DNA of 64,000 nt from CAXBBB01 sp963815505 (GCA_963815505.1 CAWFGU010000012.1:62001-126000); one strand, 5' to 3'; counted from the first letter of the stretch, positions 1-10,364 are shown. Numbers and translations: made by a program. Notes: generated by a model not told the origin, from the sequence alone.

Positions 1-3000
1 TGCGTTCTACGAAGGCCCGCCGACGGCCAACGGTCGCCCCGGCATCCACCACGTCATGGGCCGCACGGTCAAGGACGTGTTCTGCCGCTACAAAACGCTC
101 AAAGGCTACCGCGTCGAGCGCAAAGCGGGCTGGGACACGCACGGCCTGCCGGTCGAGATCGAAGTCGAGAAGGCGCTTGGGCTCGAAGGCCGCCACCAGG
201 TCGAGGAATACGGCATCGCCAAGTACAACGCCGCCTGCCGCGCGAGCGTCCTCAAATACAAGCACCTGTGGGACGATCTGACGCAGCGCATGGGCTACTG
301 GGTCGACTTGGATGCGCCCTACGTCACGTTCGAGAACGAGTACATCGAAAGCGTCTGGCACCTGCTCAAACGGTTGTTCGACAAGGGCCTGCTCTACCAG
401 GGCTACAAAATCCAGTGGTACAGCCCGGCCAACAACACCGTCCTGTCGTCGCACGAAGTCAGCCTGGGCTACAAAGAGGTGCAGGACCCTTCCATTTACG
501 TCAAGGCGAAAGTGAAAGGAGAAGGAGAACACTTTCCTGCTGATGTGGACGACGACGCCGTGGACGACGCCCTCGTAACACAGCGATGGCGGTCGGCGCG
601 GACGTCGATTACGTGACGGCCGAGTTGGCTGAGTCGGGCGAGCGGCTGATCCTCGCGCGCGCGCGGCTGGCCGTTTTGGGCGACGCCGAGTATCAGATCG
701 TCGACGAGAAGAAGGGCAGCGAGATGGTCGGGATGCGGTACCATCCGTTCTTCGACTGGTTCGAGGGCGAGGAGAGGGCCGAGAATGCGTGGCAGGTCGT
801 CACGGCGGATTACGTCACCACGAGCGGACGGTACCGGCGTCGTCCACACGGCTCCGGCGTTCGGCGCGGACGACTTCGCGACGGGGCAGAAGCACGACAT
901 GCCGCTCTTCAACCCGGTCGAACCCGACGGCACGTTCTCGCCGGGCGTTCCCCTCGTCGGCGGGATGTGGTTCAAGGAGGCCGACAAACCTCTCGCCCGC
1001 GACCTGCGCGAACGCGGCCTGATGTTTCGCCACGAAACCTACCTCCACAACTACCCGCACGACTGGCGCAAGGGCACGCCGCTGCTCTCGTACCCGGTCC
1101 GCAGCTGGTTCGTCCGCACGACCGACTTCAAAGACCGACTCGTCGAACTCAACGACACCATCGGCTGGAATCCGCCGGGCGTCGGGACCGGGCGGATGGG
1201 CGAGTGGCTACAGCGGCAACGTCGACTGGGCGCTTGCGCCGCAGCCGCTACTGGGGCACGCCGCTCCCGATCTGGACATCCGACCGCGACCCTGACTCAG
1301 GTCGAGTGCATCGGGTCGATCGAAGAGCTGCGCGCCAAGTGCGGCGGCGACTTCCCCGACGACGCGCTCAACCCCGAGACCGGCGAACTCGACCTGCACC
1401 GCCCCTACGCCGACGCCATCACGTGGCCCGACGGCAGCGGCGGCACCATGCGGCGCACGCCCGACCTGATCGACGTGTGGTTCGACAGCGGGGCGATGCC
1501 GTTCGCCCAGTGGCACTACCCGTTCGAAAACAAGGAGCGGTTTGAGCAGTCGTTTCCCGGCCGACTTCATCGCCGAGGGCGTCGATCAGACGCGCGGCTG
1601 GTTCTACACGCTCCACGCCATCGCCGTCCTGCTCGAAGACAGCGTGGCCTACCGCAACGTCGTCGTCAACGGACTCGTCCTCGACGCCAAGGGCGAGAAG
1701 ATGTCCAAGTCCAAGGGCAACGCCGTCGACCCGTTCGCCACGCTCGACGCTTACGGAGCCGACGTGGTGCGCTGGTACATGATGAGCAACGCGCCGCCGT
1801 GGGAGAACCTGCGCTTCGACGAAAAAGGCCTGCAGGAGACGCGCAGCAAGTTCTTCGGCACCCTCGAAAACGTCTACTCCTTCCTCTCGACCTACGCCGC
1901 CCTCGACGCCCCCGACTGGTCGACCGCCCCCGACCTCGCAGGCCGCCCCGAACTCGACCGCTGGATCGTCAGCCGCCTCCACGGCCTCTACGCCGAAGCC
2001 GACGCAGCCCTCGCCGATTACAACCCAACCAAAGCCGCTCGGGCCGCCGAAACGTTTGCCGACGACCTCTCGAACTGGTACCTCCGCCGCAGCCGCCGCC
2101 GCTTCTGGAAAGGCGAATCCGACGCCGACAAGCTCGCCGCCTACCACACCGTCCACGCCTGCCTGCTCGGACTGGCCCATGTCGTCAGCCCCATCGCCCC
2201 GTTCTTCGCCGACGACCTCTATCGCAAACTGACCTCGGTCGTCCCAGGCGACGTGCCCGAGTCCGTCCACCTCAGCCGCTTCCCCGACGCCGACGAGTCA
2301 GCGCGCGACCTGGACCTCGAACGCCGGATGGAACTGGCGCGCACGATCTCGTCGCTCACCCTGCGCCTGCGCAACGAAGCCGCCCAAGGCGTCCGCCAGC
2401 CGCTCCAACGGTTGCTCGTCGTCGTCGGAACGGACGCCGCCCAGGCCGATGTCGAAGCCGTCCGAGGCGTGATCCTGGACGAAGTCAACGTCAAAGCCAT
2501 CGAATACGTCGACTCGGGCAGCGACTTCGTCACCCGCTCGGTCGCCCCCAACTTCCGCGTCCTGGGCAAGAAGCTGGGCAAAGGCATGAAAGCCGCCGCC
2601 GCCCGCATCGCCGCCATGACCGACGGCGAAGTCGACGAGTACGTCGCCAGCGGCAGCGTCACCCTCGACCTGGACGGCACCCTGCTCGTCCTCGAAGAAG
2701 GCGACCTGACCGTCAAGAGCGAAGGCGTCGAAGGCTGGCTCGTGGCAAGCCAGAGCGGCATCACCGTAGCCCTCGACACCGCCCTCACGCCACGACCTGA
2801 TCGCCGAAGGCCTGGCCCGCGAAACCGTCAACCGCATCCAAAACCTCCGCAAAGACGCCGGACTCGACGTATCCGACCGCATCGCCCTACGCCTCACGAC
2901 GGACTCCGAAGAACTCACCGCCGCCCTCGACACCCACCGCGCCTACATCTACGGCGAAACGCTGGGTTCTAAGATGGAGCCGGAAGGCGAACAGGACGCT

Positions 3001-3063
3001 GTGTTGGAGACGGAGATTGGTGAGTATGTGCTCCGTATCCGTTTGCGCCGAGTAGAAGGCTGA
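1..3063 (+). CDS. ileS: Isoleucyl-tRNA synthetase, 5'-truncated by the window and interrupted by about eight frameshifts
   Basis: Charges tRNA-Ile with isoleucine in the cytoplasm. The frame open at base 2 starts just before the class I HIGH-type signature (GRPGIHHVMGR, bases 32-64), so the start codon is upstream of the window. The catalytic core, the editing domain (DGTGVVHTAPAFG, near 825-865) and the KMSKS loop (EKMSKSKGN, near 1696-1722) follow, then the anticodon-binding domain, ending at TGA 3061-3063. The protein hops between all three frames: changes lie near 534, 576, 820, 1205, 1235, 1290, 1553 and 2786. Several are explained by one extra base, for example T at 576, T in TTT before the ADFIAEG segment, and C near 2786. 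No coding content is lost at the junctions. Either a recent pseudogene with another copy elsewhere, or locally poor sequence; the second seems likelier for an essential gene. Identity is certain, integrity is not. Confidence 0.9.
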
Positions 3064-3104
3064 CGCTCTCTACTCTCATAAATCGGTGGCGGTACGGCAA
3101 TCAA

Positions 3105-3426
3105 CCTCGAAGGTTGAAGTGGTCGCTCGACTCTGAGGTGGTGAGCGAAGCGCTTCACCGTGCCTGAACGCGGATGGAGCGGAGTCAAGAACTGGGCGGC
3201 TGTTGCGGCTCGCCGAGGCTGAGTTCGACGTGATGCTCACGATGGACAGAGGGATGCAGCATCAGCAGAACTCTGGCGGGCATCGAGCCTGAGTCTGGTT
3301 CTGCTTTCGGCTCCGAGCAACGACATCGACGACCTGTTGCCCCTCGTTCCTCGCACTCAACGCGACGTCTTGCTCACGAGGCTTCGAGAACGCATCAGTC
3401 GGGTCACCGTCGTGCGTGTAGCTGCT
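3105..3426 (+). pseudogene. Broken DUF5615-type (PIN-like) toxin-family gene
   Basis: Found by joining frames by eye. Successive segments read LPRRLKWSLDSEVVSEALH (frame of 3105), VPERGWSGVKN (from 3160), GRLLRLAEAEFDVMLTMDRG (from 3194) and PSNDIDDLLPLVP further on (frame of 3289). Together they follow the order of small DUF5615 proteins, PIN-nuclease-like and usually paired with a DUF433 antitoxin: a DE..PRRL start, a GW..KNG block, an FDV.LT.D block, a QQNLAG block and a terminal DLLPLVP block. At least four single-base frameshifts occur in about 300 bases (near 3158, 3193, 3272 and 3288), and no convincing start codon or N-terminus is visible. No antitoxin partner is seen. It runs into the 3' end of the convergent GH63 gene. 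Decay or the same local sequence errors that affect ileS could both explain it. Family assignment is from remembered motif order. Confidence 0.6.
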
Positions 3427-6114
3427 CTAGCGCTTCGACGCGTCACGCCCACCGCTTTGCTGAATCAGCTTGGCGACGAGGGCCGTCCAGCCGGTTTGGT
3501 GGCTTGCGCCCAGGCCCTTGCCGGTGTCGCCGTGGAAGTATTCGTAGAACAGGACGTGGTCGCGCCAGTGAGGAGCGCGCTGGTAGAGGTCGGAATCGCC
3601 GTGGGCGGGGCGTCGGGCGTGCTCGTCGGGTAGGAAGAGGGCGGTGAGGCGGCGCGAGAGGTCACCGGCAACGTCCCAGAGGCGTTTGGGCTGGCCGGAT
3701 GCGGTCGGCATCTCGATGGTGAAGCGGTCGCCGTAGTAGTGGTCGAACTTCTGGAGCGACTCGATCATCAGGTAGTTGAGCGGAAACCAGACCGGACCGC
3801 GCCAATTCGAGTTGCCTCCGAACAGGCCGGACGTGGACTCGGCGGGCGTGTAGGCCACGCGGTGCGTCTCTCCGGCGATCTCGAACACGAACGGATCGGC
3901 CTCGTGCTCTTTGGACAGGCTGCGCAGGCCATAGTCGCTCAGGAACTGGTCGGGGTCGAGCATCCGCCCGAGGATGCGGCGCAGGCGCTTCTGGTTGACG
4001 ACCGAGAGCAGGCAGCGGTCGCCCTGCCCATAGTCGCGCAGGAACGTCAGGTGCTCCATCATCTCGGGCCGGTTGTCGAGGTACCACCGCATCCGCCGCG
4101 TGAACCGGGGCAGCGCGGCGAACGCCTCGGGTTCGATGGTTTCGACGGCGAAGAGCGGAATCAGGCCGACGAACGAGCGCGTCCGGAGCAGGCGAGCCGA
4201 GCCGTCGGGAGCGTAGAGGGCGTCGTAGTAGAAGCCGTCGTCGTCGTCCCACAGGCCCGGCCCCTTGGTGTCGTTGATGGCCTGAGCGATGGCGACGAAG
4301 TGCTCGAAAAACTTGGTCGCCACGTCCTCGTAGGCCGGGCGCGACTGGGCCAGTTCGATGGCGATGGCGAGCATGTTGAGGCAGTACATCGCCATCCACG
4401 CCGTCGCGTCGGCCTGCTCGAGCTGCGCGTCGCCCGGCACGCCCTCGCTGCGGTCGAACACGCCGATGTTGTCCAGCCCCAGAAATCCGCCCTGAAAGAC
4501 ATTGTCGCCCTCGGCGTCCTTCTGGTTGACCCACCACGTAAAGTTGAGCAGCAGCTTGTGAAACGCGCGCTCGAGAAAGTCGATGTCGGCACCGCCGTGG
4601 TGGTCGCGGTCGATCTGGTAGACGCGCCAGACGGCCCACGCGTGGACGGGCGGGTTCACGTCGCCCATCGACCACTCGTAGGCCGGAAGCTGTCCGTTGG
4701 GGTGCTGGTACCACTCGCGCATCAGGAGCAGGAGCTGGCGCTTGGACCAACCGGGATCGATCAGCGCCATCGGGATCATGTGGAAGGCCAGATCCCACGC
4801 GGCGAACCACGGATACTCCCACTTGTCGGGCATCGAGAGCACGTCGAGGGCGTAGAGGTGCGTCCACTCGTTGTTGCGGCCTCGTTTGCGCGAGGGCGGC
4901 GGCGGCGGAAAGGCCGGGTCGCCGTCGAGCCACAGCTTGGGGCTGTAGTGGTAGAACTGTTTGGTCCACGTCAGCCCCGCAAACGCCTGCCGCTGCACGT
5001 TGCGCTCGTCGTCCGAGAGATCGGGCTTTTGGAGGTGGGCGTAGAACGCGTCGGCTTCCTCAGTGCGCCGCTCGAACACCTCGTCGAAATCGGCGAACGG
5101 CGCATCGTCGCGCTGGGGCGAGTAGCGCACGCAGACCGTCAGCGACTCTCGGGGCGCAACCATGGCGCGGACGTGGGCGGCGACTTTGGTGCCGCGCTCG
5201 TCGGAATTGACCGCCCCTTTCTCGCCGTCGACGATGGCGCGGTGGAAGGCGTCTTTGACGTAGGGCGACTCGTTCTCCTGGCCGAACAGGTCGGCGAAGT
5301 TGGTCTCGTTGTCGGTAAACAGCACGTCGGCACCCGGTGCCTGAACCGACCACCAGCGCTCGCCCAGGTGGTGGTGGTTGCCCCGGACGCGGAGGATGCC
5401 GCTAGCCGAGTCGGCAGCCGTCGTCGCGTTTTCGAGCGTCGGTTTGGGGCGATTGGGGTGATAGCCCCACGACCACGTGTTGCGATACCACAGGTGCGGC
5501 AGCAGGTGGAGCGGCGCGGGCTCGTCCGAGCGGTTCGTGGCCGTGATGCGGCACAGGATGTCCTCCTGGCCTGCCTTGGCGTACTCGATGACTACGTCGA
5601 AGTAGCGGCCGTCGGCGAACGCATCGCCGAGCGCTTCCTCAATCTCGAATTCGGGATCGCCGTAGCCGCGCGCCTGGTTCTCGCGCACCAACTCGTCGTA
5701 CGGATAGGCCACCTGCGGGTACTTGTAGAGCATCCGCTGGTAGCTGTGCGTCGGCGTGCCGTCGAGGTAGAAGTAGACCTCCTTCACGTCCTCGCCGTGG
5801 TTGCCCTGCGGTCCCGTCACGCCGAACAGCCGCTCTTTGAGCATCCGGTCCTTCTCGTTCCACATCGCCACGCCCAGGCACGCGTTCTGCATGCGGTTGC
5901 AAAATCCGCCGATGGCGTCCTCGTTCCAGCGGTAGGCGCGGCTGCGCGCGTGCTCGTGCGGGAAGTAGCGCCACGCGTCGCCGTCGGCGCTGTAGTCCTC
6001 GCGGACCGTTCCCCAGGCGCGGTCGGCGACGTAGGGTCCCCACAGCCGCCAGTCGGCCTCTCGTGTTTCCGAATCGGCGAGGCGCTGGTGCTCGGCAGTG
6101 GAATGCGTGGACAT
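3427..6114 (-). CDS. GH63-type glucosidase (mannosyl-oligosaccharide glucosidase-like / MGH-like)
   Basis: An intact 895-residue protein that matches the large bacterial glucosidases with a GH63-like (alpha/alpha)6 catalytic domain. The N-terminal half (about 1-330) is beta-rich, starting with RLWGPYVADRAWGTVREDY. The catalytic part begins around residue 350 and contains the hallmark PWFAAWDLAFH near residue 440, where the Asp is the likely general acid, followed by GFLGLDNIGVFDRSEG and the late NSNWRGPVWFPLNYL block. No signal peptide is visible, so it is probably cytoplasmic and acts on alpha-glucosides or glucosylglycerate-like compounds; the substrate cannot be told from sequence. ATG at 6112-6114 is the natural start. 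It stands alone between ileS (convergent) and the dksA-like gene (divergent). Confidence 0.85.
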   Translation of the reverse strand: MSTHSTAEHQRLADSETREADWRLWGPYVADRAWGTVREDYSADGDAWRYFPHEHARSRAYRWNEDAIGGFCNRMQNACLGVAMWNEKDRMLKERLFGVTGPQGNHGEDVKEVYFYLDGTPTHSYQRMLYKYPQVAYPYDELVRENQARGYGDPEFEIEEALGDAFADGRYFDVVIEYAKAGQEDILCRITATNRSDEPAPLHLLPHLWYRNTWSWGYHPNRPKPTLENATTAADSASGILRVRGNHHHLGERWWSVQAPGADVLFTDNETNFADLFGQENESPYVKDAFHRAIVDGEKGAVNSDERGTKVAAHVRAMVAPRESLTVCVRYSPQRDDAPFADFDEVFERRTEEADAFYAHLQKPDLSDDERNVQRQAFAGLTWTKQFYHYSPKLWLDGDPAFPPPPPSRKRGRNNEWTHLYALDVLSMPDKWEYPWFAAWDLAFHMIPMALIDPGWSKRQLLLLMREWYQHPNGQLPAYEWSMGDVNPPVHAWAVWRVYQIDRDHHGGADIDFLERAFHKLLLNFTWWVNQKDAEGDNVFQGGFLGLDNIGVFDRSEGVPGDAQLEQADATAWMAMYCLNMLAIAIELAQSRPAYEDVATKFFEHFVAIAQAINDTKGPGLWDDDDGFYYDALYAPDGSARLLRTRSFVGLIPLFAVETIEPEAFAALPRFTRRMRWYLDNRPEMMEHLTFLRDYGQGDRCLLSVVNQKRLRRILGRMLDPDQFLSDYGLRSLSKEHEADPFVFEIAGETHRVAYTPAESTSGLFGGNSNWRGPVWFPLNYLMIESLQKFDHYYGDRFTIEMPTASGQPKRLWDVAGDLSRRLTALFLPDEHARRPAHGDSDLYQRAPHWRDHVLFYEYFHGDTGKGLGASHQTGWTALVAKLIQQSGGRDASKR

Positions 6115-6381
6115 GTGTCGGTGGTAAGAGGAGATGACTGTGACCGGCAGGCGCGCGCGGAGTTCGAGAAACTAACTCACTCCATGCCAATGGGGCGGCT
6201 GAGCGAGGAGCGGCGGATGGGTTCGGGACGCCGTTTCGCCCCGCTCGGTGGCGGAACGCTGGCCTGTTAGGGTTCGTAAGATGCCGCCTTCCAGTCGCCC
6301 TGGCGACAGGAGCCGCTCCGCTGATACACGGACGCTCGACGGGCGTCCGTTTCTATTTTCCCTGTTTACGATCCTTCCGAC
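6115..6381. other. Divergent intergenic region between the GH63 gene and the dksA-like gene
   Basis: 267 bases that must carry the promoters of both genes. No ORF, tRNA or strong terminator was found. An AT-richer patch (TTCTATTTTCCCTG, about 6351-6364) lies 18-30 bases before the ATG at 6382 and could contain the -7 region of the plus-strand promoter, but it does not match TAnnTTTG exactly. Confidence 0.3.
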
Positions 6382-6903
6382 ATGGCCAACGATCCCACCC
6401 CGGCCCAGCCGATAACCGAAACCGACAACCCTGCCGACCGCCTTTCGGGCGACATCGTCCAGGTGCCGCTCCACGACGATCCCGACATGGAAGCCGCAGT
6501 CGTCGGTGCGTCCGAGGTCGAGGTCAAGCCGGGCGACACGCCGCTCGAGACCGAGGACCTGGCGTTCTTCAAGAACCTGATCGAGAAGCGCAAAGCCGAG
6601 GCGGCCGACGACATCGCGCGGATGAAGGAGCACCTCGCCAATGCGCGCGAGCAGTCCGAAAACGACACCGCGTTCAGCTCGCACATGGCCGACGCCGGAA
6701 CGGACGCGATGGAGCGCGAAAAACTGCACCTAATGGTGGCTCGCCAGCAGAAGTACGTCGGTTACCTCGATCGCGCTCTGGAGCGCATCGAAAACCACAC
6801 GTACGGCATTTGCAAAGTGACCGGCAAGCCGATCAGCAAGGAGCGCCTCAAAGCCGTGCCGCACACCGAAATCTCCATCGAAGCCAAGCGCCAGCAGGGG
6901 TGA
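6382..6903 (+). CDS. DksA/TraR-family transcriptional regulator with degenerate zinc finger
   Basis: 173 residues. Residues 1-55 are an acidic, poorly conserved leader. Residues 58-130 form the coiled-coil typical of DksA-like proteins that enter the RNA polymerase secondary channel. The C-terminus carries the zinc-finger-like block YGICKVTGKPISKERLKAVP. Only one of the four expected cysteines remains, which is common in the short DksA-like proteins of Bacteroidota, so metal binding is unlikely. Probable role: modulation of transcription initiation with or without (p)ppGpp. It is followed after 45 bases by lspA on the same strand, a pairing also known in Bacteroidota, suggesting co-transcription. 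Confidence 0.8.
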   Translation: MANDPTPAQPITETDNPADRLSGDIVQVPLHDDPDMEAAVVGASEVEVKPGDTPLETEDLAFFKNLIEKRKAEAADDIARMKEHLANAREQSENDTAFSSHMADAGTDAMEREKLHLMVARQQKYVGYLDRALERIENHTYGICKVTGKPISKERLKAVPHTEISIEAKRQQG

Positions 6904-6948
6904 CGGTCAGCTGCTGCTGATCTTCGTCCGGCTCTACCGCCCGACTCT

Positions 6949-7578
6949 ATGCGCGTTCTCTGGGTTACGGCCCTCGTCCTTCTCATCGACCAAGTCACCA
7001 AGACGATCGTCGTCCAGACGATGCGGCTCTATGAGTCGATTCCTCTCGTCGGCGATCTGGTCAAGTTCACCTACACCACCAATCCCGGCATAGCGTTCGG
7101 TCTGACATTCGGGCCTCAGTGGCTCACGTCGGTCTTTGCGATTGTGGCGACGACGGTGATTTGCGTGTACCTGTGGAGCGTGCGCGATTCGCTGCTGTCG
7201 TTCCGGTGGAGCCTTGCCATGATTTTGGGTGGCGCGCTGGGCAACATCATCGACCGCGCGCTCTATGGCGTGATATACGGCGGGCTGGGCTACATCCCCT
7301 TCGTCGAAGACCCGACGCTGTTCCACGGGCAGGTGGTCGATTTCATCCACATCGACCTGTATCGCGGACCGATTGATTTGCCCTTGATCGGAGCGTTCAA
7401 CTTAGCACTGTTTCCGATCTGGAACGTCGCCGATATGGCGATCGTCGCGGGCGTAGTCGGCTACGTCGCCTTCCACGGACGCTATCTGCGCGACGCCCAG
7501 GCTCGCCTCGAAGCGCACCGCCGCGAGATGGAACGCACTGCTCCGATTCGGCGCCGGTCGTTTCGAGCCTGGATGTAG
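6949..7578 (+). CDS. lspA: Lipoprotein signal peptidase (signal peptidase II)
   Basis: Inner-membrane aspartyl peptidase that cleaves the signal peptide of diacylglyceryl-prolipoproteins. 209 residues with four predicted membrane segments. Family motifs are in order: TTNPGIAFG (about 43-51), the first catalytic Asp in GNIIDRALYG (D102), VVDFIHIDL (about 129-137) and the second catalytic Asp in WNVADMAIV (D162). The 40-residue basic tail (EAHRREMERTAPIRRRSFRAW) is longer than in most LspA. It lies 45 bases after the dksA-like gene and ends 14 bases before the convergent TonB receptor gene. Several lipoproteins encoded in this window (GDPD at 35156-36025, the protein at 47735-48541) are plausible substrates. 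Confidence 0.95.
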   Translation: MRVLWVTALVLLIDQVTKTIVVQTMRLYESIPLVGDLVKFTYTTNPGIAFGLTFGPQWLTSVFAIVATTVICVYLWSVRDSLLSFRWSLAMILGGALGNIIDRALYGVIYGGLGYIPFVEDPTLFHGQVVDFIHIDLYRGPIDLPLIGAFNLALFPIWNVADMAIVAGVVGYVAFHGRYLRDAQARLEAHRREMERTAPIRRRSFRAWM

Positions 7579-7592
7579 CATCGGACGAGGAC

Positions 7593-10364
7593 TCACAGCA
7601 TCGTCCACCGGACGGCCCAAGCGAAGGTCCGAGGTAGGCTGTGGCGAGTGACCGGCTCGTAGACTCCGTTCTCGCCATAATATCCGCCGTTGCCGATAAA
7701 CTGCTTCTCGACCTCGTTGCGTCGGCCGAGCGCGTTGAGAACGTTGCACCGAAACTGCACCGATGAGCGCCCGAGTGGTAGCGTGTAGGCCGCACTGACG
7801 TCCAGTTGATGGAGTGTAGCGAGGCGGTTCGACTCAGGGTTTTCCAGGTTGAACTCGGCGACGTGCCGGTCGATGCCTTCCTGTCTGTACGATGGGATGC
7901 CATCTAGCAGATTACCGTCGGCGCCGGTGATGAAGTCGTAGTACGACTGCCGGAAGGCCCAGCTTCGCCCGAATACGCTCGTCCACCTGGCGGCACCGCT
8001 TACACGCGGAGAGAGTCGCGCATCGACGCGGCCCAGCAGCCGCCCCGGCTCGTTCCAAGGCACGACGATGCCGCGTCGCCCGTCGAACGAATTGGACTCG
8101 CCGCGCTCGGTACGGCTGAACTCATAGCGCAGCGACGAAGCGACGCGGTCGGTCGTGCGCTCGGCTCCAAACGAAAAACCACGCGCAAAGCCGCGCGCGC
8201 GTTCGAGAAACTTGGCCTGGGGTGTTTCTCCTCCCACATCCGGAGGAACGGAGTAGTCTACGTCGTAGAGGCGGTCGAGAAACTTGTAGAAGCCTTCGCC
8301 GAAGACGCGCCAGTGGGGTGCAGGTCGAAATGCGAACTCGCCCGCAACGTGATAGGCGCCGGTTGGTAGGCGATCGGGGTCGGCGGAGATCCAGACCGTA
8401 TTTGCCGAGGCCAGCGTCGTCACGCTGCGCGAACTGACGCGGTACTGGCTCACGAACTGGAGGTATCGTCCCGCGCTCGTCCGAAGCCGCGCCGGACCGA
8501 GCGGCGACCGAGGCAGGTCCAACTCGAGCGAGACACGCGGCTCATAGTAGAGGGTTCGCCCGGCAGGAACGTACGTCGTTCGAATACCTATGTCTGTCGC
8601 TAAGTGCGTCCAGAGCGGGATGCGCGCGTTGAGGTACGATCCCAAACGAGCACTCTCCATCTCGTTGGTCAGTTTGTTAGAGCCCGATGCCGACCGGCGC
8701 ACCGTTGAGAAGGCGAACTTCTGCCGTGTATAGGTGGGGACTAGGCCTATCTGGAGATAGGCGCCTCTTCCCAACGCGTGGTCGAGAGTCGCTTCGGCGC
8801 CTACTTCTGAGATGCTGTTGCCGTCGTCTGTTGCACGGGTTCTGAAGCTGCTACTCGTTCTCCCACTGGAATCGGAAACGGCCTCCGGTGTCGGAAACTC
8901 GTGGGTCTGTTTGTACGAACTGCCACGCACTTGAAAGCTGACAAACGTACGGTTACCCAGAAACGTGGTGTACCGGGCCTGGCCCATCGCCGCCGACCAG
9001 TCGTACGTGTCGACTCGGCGTTCGGTAGTTATGCCCTCCGTCTCGAGCGTGCGTCGGGAGAGGTAGCCCGAAACGTGCAGGTGGCGGAGCGGCCCTGGTG
9101 CCCAGCGCAGCGCACCGTTCACGTCCGCGAAGCTCAGCGACGGTTCACGGCGCTCGATTCTATCTGCAGGCACGAGGTAGGCCAGGAGCGAGTCCTGGCG
9201 CAGCAGCAGCGGCTCGACATCAGTCAGGAAGGGGGGAGGCTCGAACGCTGTTTGGATCAGGGCATCCGGGACGTTTTGCTGTCGGAGTACGGCGCGCGCG
9301 CCCGGCTGCGCGTACATCGACCAGATGCCGACTCGTCCGCTGCCCATCGTGCGTAGCGACGATCCGTCTCCGCCCGACGAACTGTAGCGGTGGCGCAAAC
9401 TCGTGCTCAGTGCGTCGATCTGCGTGTCAAACTGATGGCCGGGCCGCGACGACAGGTCGTGATCCAGTTCGATGATGCCCACCGTGTTGCTGCTCGGCTG
9501 CACGCCGAATCCCGCTTTCTTGACGCGCATCCGGCCGACGGCGAGAGGGCTGAACGCGCCGATCTGCCCGATGAGCGTTGGGGGAGCAAAGAGAGGCACG
9601 CCGTCCAGCGTAACCTGATGCTCGCCCGCTCCGCCGCCCTGAATGTGAACGTCCGCTGTCGCATGGTTGATACTGACGCCGCTGAGTCCGCTGAAATCCG
9701 CCCGTGTGGGAACCGCGTTGACCGAAGCGAACGACTGCTGATCTGCTAGCGCCGAAATGGTCAATCCGTCGATGACGAGCGGCGAGACGGCATAGTTGAT
9801 GCGTTCCATCTGGGCCTCGTATTGGACGCTCCCCCCAGCCAGGACCTCTATAGTATCGCGTCGGGACTGATAGCCGATGTACGAGACGAGCACGCTGTAC
9901 CTGCCGGGAGCGAGGCTCGCGAAAACGAACTGCCCATCGGTGTTGGTCGCGGCGCCACGAGTCGCTCGCGCGAGGAGCATGACGGACGCTTCTGGGAGAC
10001 CTAAACCGCTCTTTGAATCGCGTACGACGCCTACCAGTGTCCCCTCCCGCGGCTTCGTTCTGGCGATGGGCCTGAGTACGTAGGCACCATTCGAGAGGCG
10101 AACAAAGTCCACCCCAGTTCCGCGTAGCAAGCAGGTCAGTCCCTGCTCCGCCGTCACATTCTCGGCGACGCAGTAGGTCCGTTTGGCGTCGATCAGCGAG
10201 GGATCGTACGCCAGGTCCAACTCGGCGTGACGCGCGAACTGCATCAGCGCCTGGGCGAGCGGTTCACCGCGTATCGCCAGCGTAAACCGCTCGTCTGTTT
10301 GCGCGCTAGCCGAGAGGGCGAGCAGGAACGCGCACGCGAAGACGACTAAGAAGCGAGTGAGCAT
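7593..10364 (-). CDS. TonB-dependent receptor with N-terminal STN signalling domain
   Basis: Outer-membrane uptake and signalling receptor of the FecA class. From ATG at 10362-10364 (chosen over a TTG 24 bases upstream because it sits directly before the signal peptide MLTRFLVVFACAFLLALSA) it is about 923 residues. After the signal peptide come an STN domain (about 22-100, with PLAQALMQFARHAELDLAY), a carboxypeptidase-regulatory-like beta-sandwich (about 107-195), a plug (about 200-320, with GGGAGEHQVTLDGVPLF) and a beta-barrel to the C-terminus. It is the last gene of the sigma-FecR-receptor set on this strand, 63 bases after fecR. STN domains contact the FecR-type anti-sigma protein, so the receptor is expected to report substrate binding. 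The substrate is unknown; iron chelates or glycans are both possible. Confidence 0.9.
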   Translation of the reverse strand: MLTRFLVVFACAFLLALSASAQTDERFTLAIRGEPLAQALMQFARHAELDLAYDPSLIDAKRTYCVAENVTAEQGLTCLLRGTGVDFVRLSNGAYVLRPIARTKPREGTLVGVVRDSKSGLGLPEASVMLLARATRGAATNTDGQFVFASLAPGRYSVLVSYIGYQSRRDTIEVLAGGSVQYEAQMERINYAVSPLVIDGLTISALADQQSFASVNAVPTRADFSGLSGVSINHATADVHIQGGGAGEHQVTLDGVPLFAPPTLIGQIGAFSPLAVGRMRVKKAGFGVQPSSNTVGIIELDHDLSSRPGHQFDTQIDALSTSLRHRYSSSGGDGSSLRTMGSGRVGIWSMYAQPGARAVLRQQNVPDALIQTAFEPPPFLTDVEPLLLRQDSLLAYLVPADRIERREPSLSFADVNGALRWAPGPLRHLHVSGYLSRRTLETEGITTERRVDTYDWSAAMGQARYTTFLGNRTFVSFQVRGSSYKQTHEFPTPEAVSDSSGRTSSSFRTRATDDGNSISEVGAEATLDHALGRGAYLQIGLVPTYTRQKFAFSTVRRSASGSNKLTNEMESARLGSYLNARIPLWTHLATDIGIRTTYVPAGRTLYYEPRVSLELDLPRSPLGPARLRTSAGRYLQFVSQYRVSSRSVTTLASANTVWISADPDRLPTGAYHVAGEFAFRPAPHWRVFGEGFYKFLDRLYDVDYSVPPDVGGETPQAKFLERARGFARGFSFGAERTTDRVASSLRYEFSRTERGESNSFDGRRGIVVPWNEPGRLLGRVDARLSPRVSGAARWTSVFGRSWAFRQSYYDFITGADGNLLDGIPSYRQEGIDRHVAEFNLENPESNRLATLHQLDVSAAYTLPLGRSSVQFRCNVLNALGRRNEVEKQFIGNGGYYGENGVYEPVTRHSLPRTFAWAVRWTML

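Noticed and set aside
3739..6270. Long plus-strand open frame opposite the GH63 gene
   Set aside because: High GC leaves antisense frames open; composition is V/R/E-rich with no domain, and the minus strand carries an intact conserved enzyme.
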